64,000 nucleotides of DNA, from the NCBI RefSeq assembly GCF_000746025.2, contig NZ_CP045798.1, positions 3,641,501 through 3,705,500 on the forward strand, read 5' to 3'. A program made the translations under genes and the position numbers. The notes under the pieces are model-generated. The model was not told the origin of the DNA, did no database searches, and worked only from the letters and a program-made list of their open reading frames with translations. The first letter of the stretch is position 1. The number at the start of each line of letters is the position of its first letter. The DNA is from Thermanaerosceptrum fracticalcis (GTDB lineage: Bacteria > Bacillota > Peptococcia > DRI-13). Below are positions 35,886-43,853 of the stretch, piece by piece.

Positions 35886-36656
35886 ATGAAACGATATGTC
35901 TCGTCTTTTCTTGCTTTTCTCATTTTATTGCTCTTGTGGGAATTTTCTGTGGAGATTTTCCAAATTGAGAAATTTATTTTACCTGCCCCCAGTCTCGTGG
36001 CCGGGGCTTTGATAGCATCCTTTCCTCTTCTTCTGGAGCACAGCCTGCAAACCGCTGTGGAAGCTCTTTTAGGCTTTGGCCTTGCCGTAATCATGGGCAC
36101 GTGTCTGGCTTTGGCCATGGGCTTGCTTCCCTGGGTGAAAAGGACAGTTTATCCTTTAATTGTGGTTTCCCAGACCATACCCATTATGGCCGTAGCTCCC
36201 CTGCTGATCATCTGGTTTGGTTATGACATTCTGCCTAAGGTACTGGTGGTGGCCCTGGTTTGCTTTTTCCCCATCACCGTAAGTACGGTAGAAGGTCTGG
36301 ATCATATTGACCAGGATATGGTGAAACTGCTTTTGACCATGGGGGCTACCCCCGGGCAGATCCTGAGGCTGGTAAAGTTCCCGGGAGCCTTACCGTCCTT
36401 TTTTGCAGGACTGAAAATATCGGCCACCTACAGTATTATGGGCGCTGTCATCGGTGAATGGCTGGGTGGGTCCAAAGGTTTAGGAATATACATGACTCGT
36501 TCCATGCACTCTTTTCTTACGGAGCGGGTATTTGCCTCCATTGTGGCGATTACCGCCATGAGTCTAATCCTTGTCGGAATCATTGAAATAATCGCCAGGT
36601 TAACTATGCCCTGGCTGTATCAGAAAATATCCTGGCAACAGGATGAAAAGGTGTAA
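35886..36656 (+). CDS. thiX: ABC transporter permease for thiamine precursor (ThiX-type)
   Basis: The permease of about 256 residues with six membrane helices is of the SsuC/ThiX family. The EAA loop is visible as TVEGLDHIDQDMVKLLLTMGATPGQILRLVKFPGALP near 140-175. ATG 35886 lies 8 bases after AGGAG; a GTG at 35883 also fits. It works with the binding lipoprotein and ATPase encoded next. The TPP riboswitch upstream and the NMT1-type binding protein suggest that hydroxymethylpyrimidine or a thiamine breakdown product is carried. Confidence 0.9.
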   Translation: MKRYVSSFLAFLILLLLWEFSVEIFQIEKFILPAPSLVAGALIASFPLLLEHSLQTAVEALLGFGLAVIMGTCLALAMGLLPWVKRTVYPLIVVSQTIPIMAVAPLLIIWFGYDILPKVLVVALVCFFPITVSTVEGLDHIDQDMVKLLLTMGATPGQILRLVKFPGALPSFFAGLKISATYSIMGAVIGEWLGGSKGLGIYMTRSMHSFLTERVFASIVAITAMSLILVGIIEIIARLTMPWLYQKISWQQDEKV

Positions 36657-36661
36657 AGCCT

Positions 36662-36692
36662 CTCCCGCTTACACTTCGCTTAGCGGCGGGAG
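36662..36692 (+). other. Hairpin before the binding-protein gene
   Basis: CTCCCGC and GCGGGAG pair around a 17-base loop just after the permease stop. There is no T run. It may protect one side of the mRNA or attenuate transcription. Confidence 0.45.
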
Positions 36693-36724
36693 CTTCCTAA
36701 TTCATAGAAAGGTAGGAATGATTT

Positions 36725-37744
36725 ATGAAAAAATTGTTTACAGCCTACACCCTCCTCATCTTTGTTTTGATGGCGCTGACCGGATGTACATCTACTGCTC
36801 CGCCCAAGAAAGAGGAACCTGCCCCCGTTCCTGCTCCTCCACCTCTCACTAAAGTTACAGTGATGCTGGATTGGACCCCCAATACCAACCACACAGGCTT
36901 ATATGTAGCTAAAGAAAAAGGCTTTTATAAAGAGCAGGGGCTCGATGTGGAAATTCTACAGTCAGGTGAACCGGGACCGGCCCAGTTAGTAGCTGCGGGC
37001 AAAGTGGATTTCGGAGTCAGTTACCAGGAGGAAGTGACTAATGCGCGCGCAGCCGATATTCCTATCGTTTCCCTGGCGGCAGTTATTCAACATAATACCT
37101 CAGGTTTTGCTTCGCTGAAAGAAGCCAATCTAACCCGTCCCAAAGATCTGGAAGGCAAGCGCTATGGGGGATGGGGGTCCCCGGCTGAACATGCGGTCAT
37201 TGAAGCGGTCATGGCCAAAGACGGCGGTAATGGGAAAAAAGTAAAATTTATCGATATCGGTTCCGCTGATTTTTTCTCTGTTATTGGTAAAAAAGTGGAT
37301 TTTACCTGGATTTATTATGGTTGGGACGGGATCCAGGCCGAATTAAGAAAGATCCCTTTGAATGTCATCATGCTCAAAGATTTTGATAAAGCCCTGGATT
37401 ATTACACTCCTGTCATTATTACCAGCGAAAAGAATATTAAAGAGCGGGCAGACCTTGTAAAAAAGTTTATGCATGCAACAAGCAAGGGCTACGAATTGGC
37501 TATTGCCCAACCGGAAGAAGGAGCCAAGATTCTTCTCAAACATGCTCCCGAACTTAACGCCGAACTGGTAATGGCCAGCCAGAAGTGGCTGAGTACTCAG
37601 CTTCAGGCCGATGCTCCCCAGTGGGGCCGGCAAAAAAAAGAGGTCTGGGAGGGGTATGCCCAGTGGATGTTTGAACGCAAGCTTCTTGATAAAATGATTG
37701 AAGCTGACAAGGCCTTTACCAATGAATTTTTGCCCCCAAAATAA
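36725..37744 (+). CDS. thiY: NMT1/THI5-like substrate-binding lipoprotein (ThiY-type)
   Basis: The 339-residue binding protein has a signal peptide whose lipobox LTGC lies near residue 21, followed by a proline-rich spacer (PPKKEEPAPVPAPPP). The mature domain starts VTVMLDWTPNTNHTGLYVAKEKGFY, the NMT1 signature of proteins that bind pyrimidine precursors of thiamine. It lies between the permease and ATPase genes. The mature protein would be membrane-anchored and deliver ligand to ThiX. Confidence 0.92.
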   Translation: MKKLFTAYTLLIFVLMALTGCTSTAPPKKEEPAPVPAPPPLTKVTVMLDWTPNTNHTGLYVAKEKGFYKEQGLDVEILQSGEPGPAQLVAAGKVDFGVSYQEEVTNARAADIPIVSLAAVIQHNTSGFASLKEANLTRPKDLEGKRYGGWGSPAEHAVIEAVMAKDGGNGKKVKFIDIGSADFFSVIGKKVDFTWIYYGWDGIQAELRKIPLNVIMLKDFDKALDYYTPVIITSEKNIKERADLVKKFMHATSKGYELAIAQPEEGAKILLKHAPELNAELVMASQKWLSTQLQADAPQWGRQKKEVWEGYAQWMFERKLLDKMIEADKAFTNEFLPPK

Positions 37745-37791
37745 GAGGTATACAGAGGGGAATATTAGGATGAAGGTAAGGGGAGAGAAAT

Positions 37792-38553
37792 ATGTTGGAA
37801 ATTAAAAATATTACAAAGACCTATAGCTCTCCCCAGGGAGAAATATGGACATTAAAGGATATTTCCCTGGCCGTTGGCAAAGGTGAATTTGTTAGTATCA
37901 TCGGGCCCAGCGGTTGTGGCAAGAGCACCCTCTTTAATATCATCAGCGGTTTGGAGAGGCCGGACCGGGGGAAGGTCCTTTTATCCGGCCAGGATATCAC
38001 GGGACAGAAGGGGCATACGGCTTACATGCTGCAAAAAGATTTGCTCCTCCCCTGGCGTACCGTGTTGGACAATTGTATTTTGGGGCTGGAAGTACAAGGG
38101 GTTGCCAGGGACGTGGGCCGGAAACGGGCTGAGGCCCTTTTGCCGGAATTCGGCCTTGAGGGGTTTGCGCGGAGTTTTCCCGTCGTATTATCGGGTGGTA
38201 TGAGACAAAGGGTGGCTTTCCTCCGGACCATGCTGCAGGGGAAAGAGATTTTGCTCTTAGATGAACCCTTTGGTTCCCTGGATGCCTTTACCAAAGGGGA
38301 AATGCACGAGTGGCTCCTGGGAATCTGGGAAAAATATCATCCTACCGTCCTCTTTATCACCCACGATGTAGACGAGGCCCTGCTTTTGTCGGACCGGGTC
38401 TATGTCCTCAGTACACGGCCCGCTACGGTGAAACTGGATGTAGAGGTAAAACTGGAAAGACCCCGTTTTCGTGATCTGATCACGGAGGAAAAATTTGTAA
38501 AATTGAAGAAGTTGTTACTGGAAGCATTAGCCCAAAACAAACCTCACTCTTAG
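37792..38553 (+). CDS. thiZ: ABC transporter ATP-binding protein (ThiZ-type)
   Basis: The 253-residue ATPase has Walker A GPSGCGKST (~37), signature LSGGMRQRVAFLR (~133), Walker B EILLLDEPFGSLDA (~155) and the switch His in ITHDVDEA. It is of the nitrate/sulfonate/taurine/thiamine-precursor group. It is the last gene of the TPP-controlled operon and ends inside a terminator. Confidence 0.94.
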   Translation: MLEIKNITKTYSSPQGEIWTLKDISLAVGKGEFVSIIGPSGCGKSTLFNIISGLERPDRGKVLLSGQDITGQKGHTAYMLQKDLLLPWRTVLDNCILGLEVQGVARDVGRKRAEALLPEFGLEGFARSFPVVLSGGMRQRVAFLRTMLQGKEILLLDEPFGSLDAFTKGEMHEWLLGIWEKYHPTVLFITHDVDEALLLSDRVYVLSTRPATVKLDVEVKLERPRFRDLITEEKFVKLKKLLLEALAQNKPHS

Positions 38554-38566
38554 CGGTGAGGTTTTG
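38541..38566 (+). terminator. Terminator of the thiamine transport operon
   Basis: CCTCAC and GTGAGG pair around an eight-base loop, with TTTT following. The thiZ stop lies in the loop. Confidence 0.78.
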
Positions 38567-38571
38567 TATTT

Positions 38572-38775
38572 ATGCACTTACGGAAGCATGATCCCATTCT
38601 CCAGTACTTTAATACGAATGAATTTACCAGGATTCATGATGATCTTGAGTATTATCACAGGAACGTAGTAAAACACTATGAAACCTTCTCCCAAACCCGC
38701 CAGGTATGGAAGAAAATTGTAACTTTTTTAACCTCACAGCAACCGGTGAACAGGGCCCACAAAGAAATTGTGTAA
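38572..38775 (+). CDS. Small hypothetical protein, 67 residues
   Basis: The protein starts MHLRKHDPILQYFNTNEF and has a charged, helical character, with no recognised domain. The ribosome site would be GGTGAGG, which is also the 3' arm of the thiZ terminator, so translation could depend on read-through. It slightly resembles the 52-residue protein at 43410 in its WKK-I-V-x-FL region, which may be chance. Coding status is moderate. Confidence 0.5.
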   Translation: MHLRKHDPILQYFNTNEFTRIHDDLEYYHRNVVKHYETFSQTRQVWKKIVTFLTSQQPVNRAHKEIV

Positions 38776-38845
38776 AAATCACGCTCCCGGTTACAAAAAG
38801 ACTCCTTTGAAAAAGGGCTGACCTAATGTGTTTTTAGGTCAGCCT

Positions 38846-39127
38846 TTAAATGGCAAATTCGTCACCGCCAATCCTGGCTGCTATACCTTGAGTACCCAAA
38901 GCAGTAGAAATAATTTCTGCCGTTGTTATAAGTAATGAGTCACCAATCTCATGACCCAGGGTATCATTGATCAGTTTGAGTCCGTCCACGTCACAAATTA
39001 TCATACCTACCGGCTGGATGGGTCCTTTTTCCAGGGTGCGCATTATTTCCTGGAAGTAGGCGCGGTTATATAGCCCGGTCAGGGCATCATGGAGGCTAAG
39101 GTATTGATGATGTCTTAAATTAACCAA
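38846..39127 (-). pseudogene. Truncated GGDEF domain fragment
   Basis: The frame starts near the canonical LSLHDALTGLYNRAYFQ. It includes CDVDGLKLINDTLGHEIGD and stops immediately after ARIGGDEFAI, so the second half of the cyclase domain is missing. No sensor domain precedes it. It resembles the GGDEF domain of the split gene at 24977-26524 and may be a decayed duplicate. Confidence 0.85.
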
Positions 39128-39213
39128 AAGGGTTAATTTTTTGGTTACAAATAGGATTAACCACAGATTTGGCGAAAGGAATAAATGTTTAGTTTTTACA
39201 GAGGAGGAATTTC

Positions 39214-40401
39214 ATGAGTATCGTAGCTATAACCCGGGGCAACCTCTATCCCTCCCGAGAAGAGATACACCGGCAGGTATACCGGGCTATTGACCTGTTG
39301 GGAGGGATTAATTCCTTTATAAAAAAGGGCGAGCGTGTCCTGATTAAGCCTAATGTAACCGAGGATCATCCAGCCGATAGAGGGACAACCACCGACCCCT
39401 ATATAGTAGAAGCCCTGGTAGGGCTGTGCCGGCAGGCTGGAGCCGGGGAGATCATCATCGGCGAAGGGGCAGGGGTAGGCAAAGATTCTTTAGAATGTAT
39501 GGAAAAAACAGGCTGGTTCATGTTTACAGAAAAAGGCATTCGCCTGGTGGATCTTAATAAAGAAGAGAAAGTGAAAATTTCTATTCCCAATGGTCTTGTC
39601 TTTAAAGAGTTAAAAATAGCCAAACTGGCCCTGGAAGTAGATGCCATTATTAATGTGCCGGTTTTGAAGACCCATGTGGCTACTCTAATTACCTGCTGTT
39701 TAAAAAATATGAAAGGTGTTATACCCTACGAAAGCAAAAAAGCCATGCATTTTCACGGCCTCCACGAGGGAATTGTGGACTTAAACACTGTGATCAAACC
39801 TCGCCTGAATGTGGTGGATGCCCTTGTGGCCCAGGAGGGGCTGGGGCCTGTTTCCGGTACTCCCCTGCCCTTGGGCATGATTATGGCTGGAGCCGATGCC
39901 GCAGCTGTGGATACGGTGGGCGCTCATATCATGGGTGTGGAAGTACGGGAAGTAAGACACCTGGTCCTGGCAGGAGAAAAAGGTGTAGGCTGCAACCAGC
40001 TAAAAGAAATCAAGGTTGTGGGAGAAAAACTGGAAGACTGTGTTCATCCCTTTGTGCGGCCTGACCTGAAGCTGGAGTTTGCCGGTTTTAAAATAATTAG
40101 TGAAAAGGGCTGCAGCGGCTGTAACATGCAGGTCATGATGACTTTGAAGAGGATGGATGCAGCCGGGGAATTAGACCTTCTCCGGAAAAGATACAGTAAG
40201 GTAAATATTATCTTTGGGCAAGGAGATTTAACGGAGGAAGGTTTAAGCATCCTGGTTGGTAACTGCCAGAAAAAGAATAGAGCGAAAGGCGCTCTCTTCG
40301 TGGAGGGCTGTCCGCCGGCAGGCTGGTATATAAGGGATGCTATCCGGAAGGAACTTCTGGGGTTAGAGACCTTAGTGGATCCGGGGCCCATTGATTTATA
40401 G
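39214..40401 (+). CDS. DUF362 family protein
   Basis: The 395-residue protein has the DUF362 core: VLIKPNVTEDHPADRGTTTDP near 44-64, NVPVLKTHVATLITCCLKNMKGV near 147, and DALVAQEGLGPVSGTPLPLG near 205. Cysteine pairs appear near the C terminus (EKGCSGCN, VEGCPPAG) and could bind an iron-sulfur cluster. The family function is not established. AGAGGAGG precedes the ATG. It does not have the ferredoxin domain that some family members carry. Confidence 0.85.
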   Translation: MSIVAITRGNLYPSREEIHRQVYRAIDLLGGINSFIKKGERVLIKPNVTEDHPADRGTTTDPYIVEALVGLCRQAGAGEIIIGEGAGVGKDSLECMEKTGWFMFTEKGIRLVDLNKEEKVKISIPNGLVFKELKIAKLALEVDAIINVPVLKTHVATLITCCLKNMKGVIPYESKKAMHFHGLHEGIVDLNTVIKPRLNVVDALVAQEGLGPVSGTPLPLGMIMAGADAAAVDTVGAHIMGVEVREVRHLVLAGEKGVGCNQLKEIKVVGEKLEDCVHPFVRPDLKLEFAGFKIISEKGCSGCNMQVMMTLKRMDAAGELDLLRKRYSKVNIIFGQGDLTEEGLSILVGNCQKKNRAKGALFVEGCPPAGWYIRDAIRKELLGLETLVDPGPIDL

Positions 40402-40483
40402 CCGGTACTATAAATTTCCTTCCCTGTATAAAATATCAGCCAGCGAACAGAATAAAGGTAGCAAATACAGAGGAGGATGGTTT

Positions 40484-40855
40484 ATGGCTGATAAAAATAT
40501 CCTGGCTTATTTCAAAAGCCCTGATCAGGCCCAGGAAGCGGCGGCTAAACTTAGAGACTTGGGTGTCATTGATCTCCAGATAGATCGTTATCGTAAATAT
40601 CCGGGTGATGGTGTAAGCCAGTTCATGAATCCGATTACCGGCCAAATTGAAAGCCTGGCCGATTTGACTTTGGGGTTGGAAGATTCCGGACCCGATTCAC
40701 GTGTCTTATTGGATGCAGATGTGACGGCTAGCGGCTTCAGTGACGGGGGCAATGAGGTGGTAACCGGTCATGATATCCTTCTTACGGCTGTGGTGGATGA
40801 AGCCAAACATCATCAAGCTTTAGATCTTTTACGAGAAGCTGGGGCCCTTGTGTGA
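40484..40855 (+). CDS. Hypothetical protein, 123 residues
   Basis: The frame from ATG 40484 begins MADKNILAYFKSPDQAQEAAAKL and has a predicted alpha/beta (ferredoxin-like) pattern ending EAKHHQALDLLREAGALV. It resembles the N-terminal half of general-stress-protein-like domains that begin with a residue-pairing YFKS/SPEQA motif. AGAGGAGG sits just upstream, so the longer frame from 40391 is rejected. I do not know the function. Confidence 0.8.
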   Translation: MADKNILAYFKSPDQAQEAAAKLRDLGVIDLQIDRYRKYPGDGVSQFMNPITGQIESLADLTLGLEDSGPDSRVLLDADVTASGFSDGGNEVVTGHDILLTAVVDEAKHHQALDLLREAGALV

Positions 40856-40868
40856 ACATATATCTATT

Positions 40869-40899
40869 AAACCTGGTTATAAAGCGACCAGGTTTTTTT
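40869..40899 (+). terminator. Terminator after the 123-residue hypothetical gene
   Basis: ACCTGGT and ACCAGGT pair around TATAAAGCG (approximate), followed by seven T residues. Confidence 0.88.
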
Positions 40900-40903
40900 G
40901 TTT

Positions 40904-40960
40904 TTTTCTTTGCACCACAGGCACAAGGGCAACTAGGCTTCTGCCTTCACCTTTGGCTCG
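40904..40960. repeat. 57-bp direct repeat, copy 1
   Basis: The unit begins TTTTCTTTGCACCACAGGCA and ends CACCTTTGGCTCG. It is repeated exactly 120 bases on. The gap 40856-41176 holds this pair of repeats plus the terminator, and no gene. Confidence 0.9.
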
Positions 40961-41023
40961 TACCTCAGGCATAAGTCTCGCTACGTCACTGCGTTCCTAG
41001 TCTCGCTATAGCACAAGGCCAAG

Positions 41024-41080
41024 TTTTCTTTGCACCACAGGCACAAGGGCAACTAGGCTTCTGCCTTCACCTTTGGCTCG
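41024..41080. repeat. 57-bp direct repeat, copy 2
   Basis: This copy appears identical to copy 1 by eye. The flanks also share GCACAAGGCCAAG / GCACAAGCCAAG, so the duplicated array once extended further. There is no coding signal. Confidence 0.9.
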
Positions 41081-41176
41081 GCACAAGCCAAGTTTTCTTT
41101 GACTTTTTTAAGTTGGTGACATATAATAACAACATAATAGATACCCCTTGGGGGTATATATGTGAGGTGGTTATTT

Positions 41177-41404
41177 GTGGAAACAAAGAGAAAGGTTAAG
41201 CCCGTAGCCAAAATATTGAATGAGCGGTGTGATGGTAATCCCTGGTGTCCTTCGATGCGGGTATGTCCGATAGGAGCGATTAAAGTAAAAGAATCAAGAG
41301 GGTTGATCATGAAAAAGGTGGTTCTGGAAGTGGATAAAACCAAGTGTACAGGCTGTGGAAAGTGTTTAAACTACTGTGCTCACAGGGCTATCACAATTAA
41401 TTAA
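41177..41404 (+). CDS. Small 4Fe-4S ferredoxin-like protein
   Basis: The 75-residue protein has a canonical C-terminal cluster motif (CTGCGKCLNYCAH). The N-terminal one is altered (CDGNPWCPSMRVCP), where the first two cysteines have unusual spacing. GTG 41177 is chosen, 6 bases after GAGGTGG; an earlier GTG at 41162 overlaps that site. The electron partner is unknown. It is followed by a good terminator, so it is probably a single-gene unit. Confidence 0.82.
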   Translation: METKRKVKPVAKILNERCDGNPWCPSMRVCPIGAIKVKESRGLIMKKVVLEVDKTKCTGCGKCLNYCAHRAITIN

Positions 41405-41427
41405 AATAATTCTCCCAAGAAAAAAAG

Positions 41428-41465
41428 AACTGCTGGAGGGTTTAGTACTCACCAGCAGTTTTTCT
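41428..41465 (+). terminator. Terminator of the small ferredoxin gene
   Basis: AACTGCTGG and CCAGCAGTT pair perfectly around a 15-base loop, followed by TTTCTTT. Confidence 0.88.
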
Positions 41466-41563
41466 TTATCTGTAGAAATAAAAGAGACCAGTATGATACT
41501 ATTTAGATGTACTCTATAATAAAGATGCACCGTTTTTAATATAGAAGAAAGGTGGAGAAGAAT

Positions 41564-41971
41564 TTGAGTATATTAGTGGTAGATGGTTTGGGGGGGGGAT
41601 TAGGCGCACAGATCGTAGCCCAGTTGCGCCTGCAGCTGCCTCAAGCCGAAATTATAGCGGTAGGAACAAATTCCACAGCCACCACGGCCATGGTTAAGGC
41701 GGGAGCCAGCAAAGGGGCCACAGGGGAAAACGCAGTACGGGTATGTTTGAAAAATGCCGGCTGCGTCATAGGGCCAATAGGAATCGTTTTGGCGGATTCC
41801 ATGCTGGGTGAGATTTCCCAGGCAGTTGCCAGCATGATTGCCAGCAGTCCTGTTCCTAAAATACTCATTCCCGTGAATCACAAAAACCTGGAGATAGTGG
41901 GTATGCAAACCCAGCAGCCCCTGGCCGAATTGATTAAAGAGGCCGTACAAAGGGCGAAAAACTACCTGTAA
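41564..41971 (+). CDS. DUF3842 family protein
   Basis: The protein of about 135 residues starts LSILVVDGLGGGLGAQIV, a Rossmann-like GxGGGxG start. It contains GTNSTATTAMVKAGASKGATGENA and GPIGIVLADSMLGEIS, the DUF3842 hallmarks. The function is unknown; the family is common in Clostridia. TTG 41564 follows GGTGGAG by 6 bases; a GTG at 41552 lies within that site. Confidence 0.85.
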   Translation: MSILVVDGLGGGLGAQIVAQLRLQLPQAEIIAVGTNSTATTAMVKAGASKGATGENAVRVCLKNAGCVIGPIGIVLADSMLGEISQAVASMIASSPVPKILIPVNHKNLEIVGMQTQQPLAELIKEAVQRAKNYL

Positions 41972-42155
41972 TAACAAACAAACTAAAAATCCTTCCGGAG
42001 GCTTTGATAACTTTCCAATGTCTCCATCTGTCAAGAATGAAGACATCATGCTACATAAGTAAAATATTAGATGGGTGGTTTCGAATTGTCTAACATCAAT
42101 ACATTATTTTATAATAAAATAGTACAAGAAGTGTCAACAAAATTAGGAGGTAAAT

Positions 42156-43007
42156 ATGCATATTAATGGCAAACCCGAACTGCTAGACCATTTCCAGGGA
42201 GCAGCGCCTTTCTTTAATGTTATTCTGGAGGAAGACATAGGAATTTTTGTTTATGACAGGAGTTCACTGCTTACCTACATACCCAGTTCTAAGGTAGACC
42301 TTGGTTTGAAACCTGGCAGTCCCGTTACGGAAGGGTCTATTCCTGACCGCTGCATGAAGAGTGGGAAACGCATAGTGGTAATGATCAGCAAGGAAAGGTC
42401 ACGCTGTGGCGTACCTTATTTAAGCTGTGCTACTCCTGTTTATGCCGAGGGGCAGGTGATCGGCTGCATTATTACCAACCAGAGCTTAGATGCATATTTT
42501 AAAATTACCGATGTAGCGAACAACCTGGACCATTCTTCGCAAGACCTTTCTGCCTCTATGGAAGAAGTGGCTGCCCAGGCCCAGAACCTGGCGGAAACAG
42601 TGAAAGCTTTAGACCAACTGGGTAAATCTTTATCCGAAAACATCATCAAGACTGATAATATCATACATTTTATCAAGAATATTGCAGAGCAAACCAATTT
42701 ACTGGGTTTGAATGCGGCTATTGAGGCGGCCCGGGTAGGTGAGATGGGGCGCGGTTTTGGTGTGGTAGCGGAAGAAATCCGTAAATTAGCCACGGAGAGC
42801 GCTCGTTCGGTCAAAGAGATTACGGAGGCTTTACGTCAGGTTCAGGCAGGGATAGCTGAGTTGTCACAGAGGGTGGGAAACATAGAAAACGCTGCCCAGG
42901 AACAGGCGGCTGTGGTTGAAGAGGTTACAGCATCCAGTTCTGAGTTATCTCATGTGGCAGGTGATTTGGCAGTGTTCGCTAAAAATATGTATAAACTTAC
43001 AGAGTAG
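42156..43007 (+). CDS. Soluble methyl-accepting chemotaxis-type protein
   Basis: The 283-residue protein has no membrane helix. Residues ~1-115 form a small sensor domain with several cysteines ([24 protein letters not shown]) that could bind a metal, cluster or redox signal. A short coiled coil follows, then the MCP signalling tip ([37 protein letters not shown] near 170-205). It would signal to CheA/CheW in the cytoplasm. There are no other chemotaxis genes nearby. AGGAGG precedes the ATG. Confidence 0.9.
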   Translation: MHINGKPELLDHFQGAAPFFNVILEEDIGIFVYDRSSLLTYIPSSKVDLGLKPGSPVTEGSIPDRCMKSGKRIVVMISKERSRCGVPYLSCATPVYAEGQVIGCIITNQSLDAYFKITDVANNLDHSSQDLSASMEEVAAQAQNLAETVKALDQLGKSLSENIIKTDNIIHFIKNIAEQTNLLGLNAAIEAARVGEMGRGFGVVAEEIRKLATESARSVKEITEALRQVQAGIAELSQRVGNIENAAQEQAAVVEEVTASSSELSHVAGDLAVFAKNMYKLTE

Positions 43008-43186
43008 GAACAAAGACTGGTTTATACCAGGGCTTCAAAGTTATGAAATTTTGTTAAACATGTTGCTCTTTCCTGGTGCAGTCTCTGAGTGATTGCAGTG
43101 GAAAAAACATTTAAAAAAGTTTGCCCGCAAGTAGTAAAAATGTATTAAAATAATTATAAAGTTCATATAAAATAAGGGGGTATTGT

Positions 43187-43249
43187 ATGTTCACGAAACA
43201 CTGGATGTTAAGAGAAACTGCTCATTGCAAAGAAGGGTGCATACGTTAG
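43187..43249 (+). CDS. Possible 20-residue peptide
   Basis: The ORF encodes MFTKHWMLRETAHCKEGCIR with GGGGG six bases upstream. A terminator follows 26 bases after the stop, and a promoter-like TTGCCC-16-TATTAA lies near 43120-43150. It contains HC and GC pairs. It could be a real small gene, an RNA gene, or a leader. There is no homologue that I can name. Confidence 0.4.
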   Translation: MFTKHWMLRETAHCKEGCIR

Positions 43250-43274
43250 TCCTGGGCATGACGAAAACTGCCCG

Positions 43275-43305
43275 AAACCCCTGGCCCATAAGGCCAGGGG
43301 TTTTT
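43275..43305 (+). terminator. Strong terminator
   Basis: AAACCCCTGGCC and GGCCAGGGGTTT pair around CATAA, followed by a T run. It ends the transcript carrying the possible 20-residue peptide. Confidence 0.92.
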
Positions 43306-43317
43306 AAAATATTTCTA

Positions 43318-43346
43318 ACAACTAACAACTATCAACTATCAACTAA
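43318..43346. repeat. Short AACTAACAACTATCAACT-type repeat
   Basis: These are imperfect 7-10-base units (AACAACT, AACTATC, AACTATCAACT) directly after the terminator. They are the same as those at 34147 and the complement of those at 35510, 58110 and 61955. Confidence 0.6.
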
Positions 43347-43409
43347 AAAATGACCATGCACCATCATACTCTACACCGCATATATAGTTGAAAAACAGGT
43401 GGTGAGTGT

Positions 43410-43568
43410 ATGTTTAAGGGTTTCTTTACCGGTACCGTAGCTCAGAAAAAAATGGCCCGGGCTCTTGCAGATTTCAATACCCTTACCCAAAAGAGAGAAA
43501 AAGGAACTCACTGGAAAAAAGAAATTGTGCAGGAGTTCCTAATTCCCTATGGTAAAACATTAGCATAA
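43410..43568 (+). CDS. Small hypothetical protein, 52 residues
   Basis: The ORF is ATG to TAA, beginning MFKGFFTGTVAQKKMARALA and rich in Lys/Ala. AGGTGGTGAG lies about 7 bases upstream and a terminator 18 bases after the stop. No domain is recognised. The single-gene unit layout makes it more likely real than chance. Confidence 0.55.
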   Translation: MFKGFFTGTVAQKKMARALADFNTLTQKREKGTHWKKEIVQEFLIPYGKTLA

Positions 43569-43585
43569 ATTAAGGATAAACACGT

Positions 43586-43617
43586 GTCGCTGATTTACTT
43601 CAGCGGCATATTTTTTT
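43586..43617 (+). terminator. Terminator after the 52-residue ORF
   Basis: CGCTGA and TCAGCG pair around TTTACT, followed by GCATA and seven T residues. Confidence 0.8.
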
Positions 43618-43710
43618 GGATAATTTTTTGTCTTGGGGTCTTTGCTTTTCCAAAGAAGGACTAAATAGCCAAAAAATAAAAATAAAATAAAATATATTTT
43701 TTAGAAGGAA

Positions 43711-43726
43711 TATCTACTAGTAGATA
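43711..43726. promoter_or_regulatory. Perfect 16-bp palindrome, candidate operator of the LarA-like operon
   Basis: TATCTACTAGTAGATA is fully self-complementary. It lies 128-143 bases before the first gene of the operon at 43854, in an AT-rich promoter region. The cognate regulator is unknown; the broken IclR-type gene at the operon's far end is one candidate, although its own upstream palindrome differs. Confidence 0.55.
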
Positions 43727-43853
43727 GAAATATATATACAACAATATAAAACTGCGTTCAATAATATGGAACGATTTGATGGGGGTGAGAGTAAGGGGAG
43801 TTTTTTAGGCGTTGAAAGTTTATTAGTCCATTACAATATGGGGAGGTATGCTT

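Noticed and set aside
40391-40483. Longer N terminus of the 123-residue hypothetical protein
   Set aside because: AGAGGAGG immediately before ATG 40484 marks the start; the upstream extension overlaps the DUF362 stop and is not protein-like.
40904-41080. tRNA gene or riboswitch in the repeat-bearing gap
   Set aside because: No cloverleaf or known aptamer motif could be found; only direct repeats are seen.
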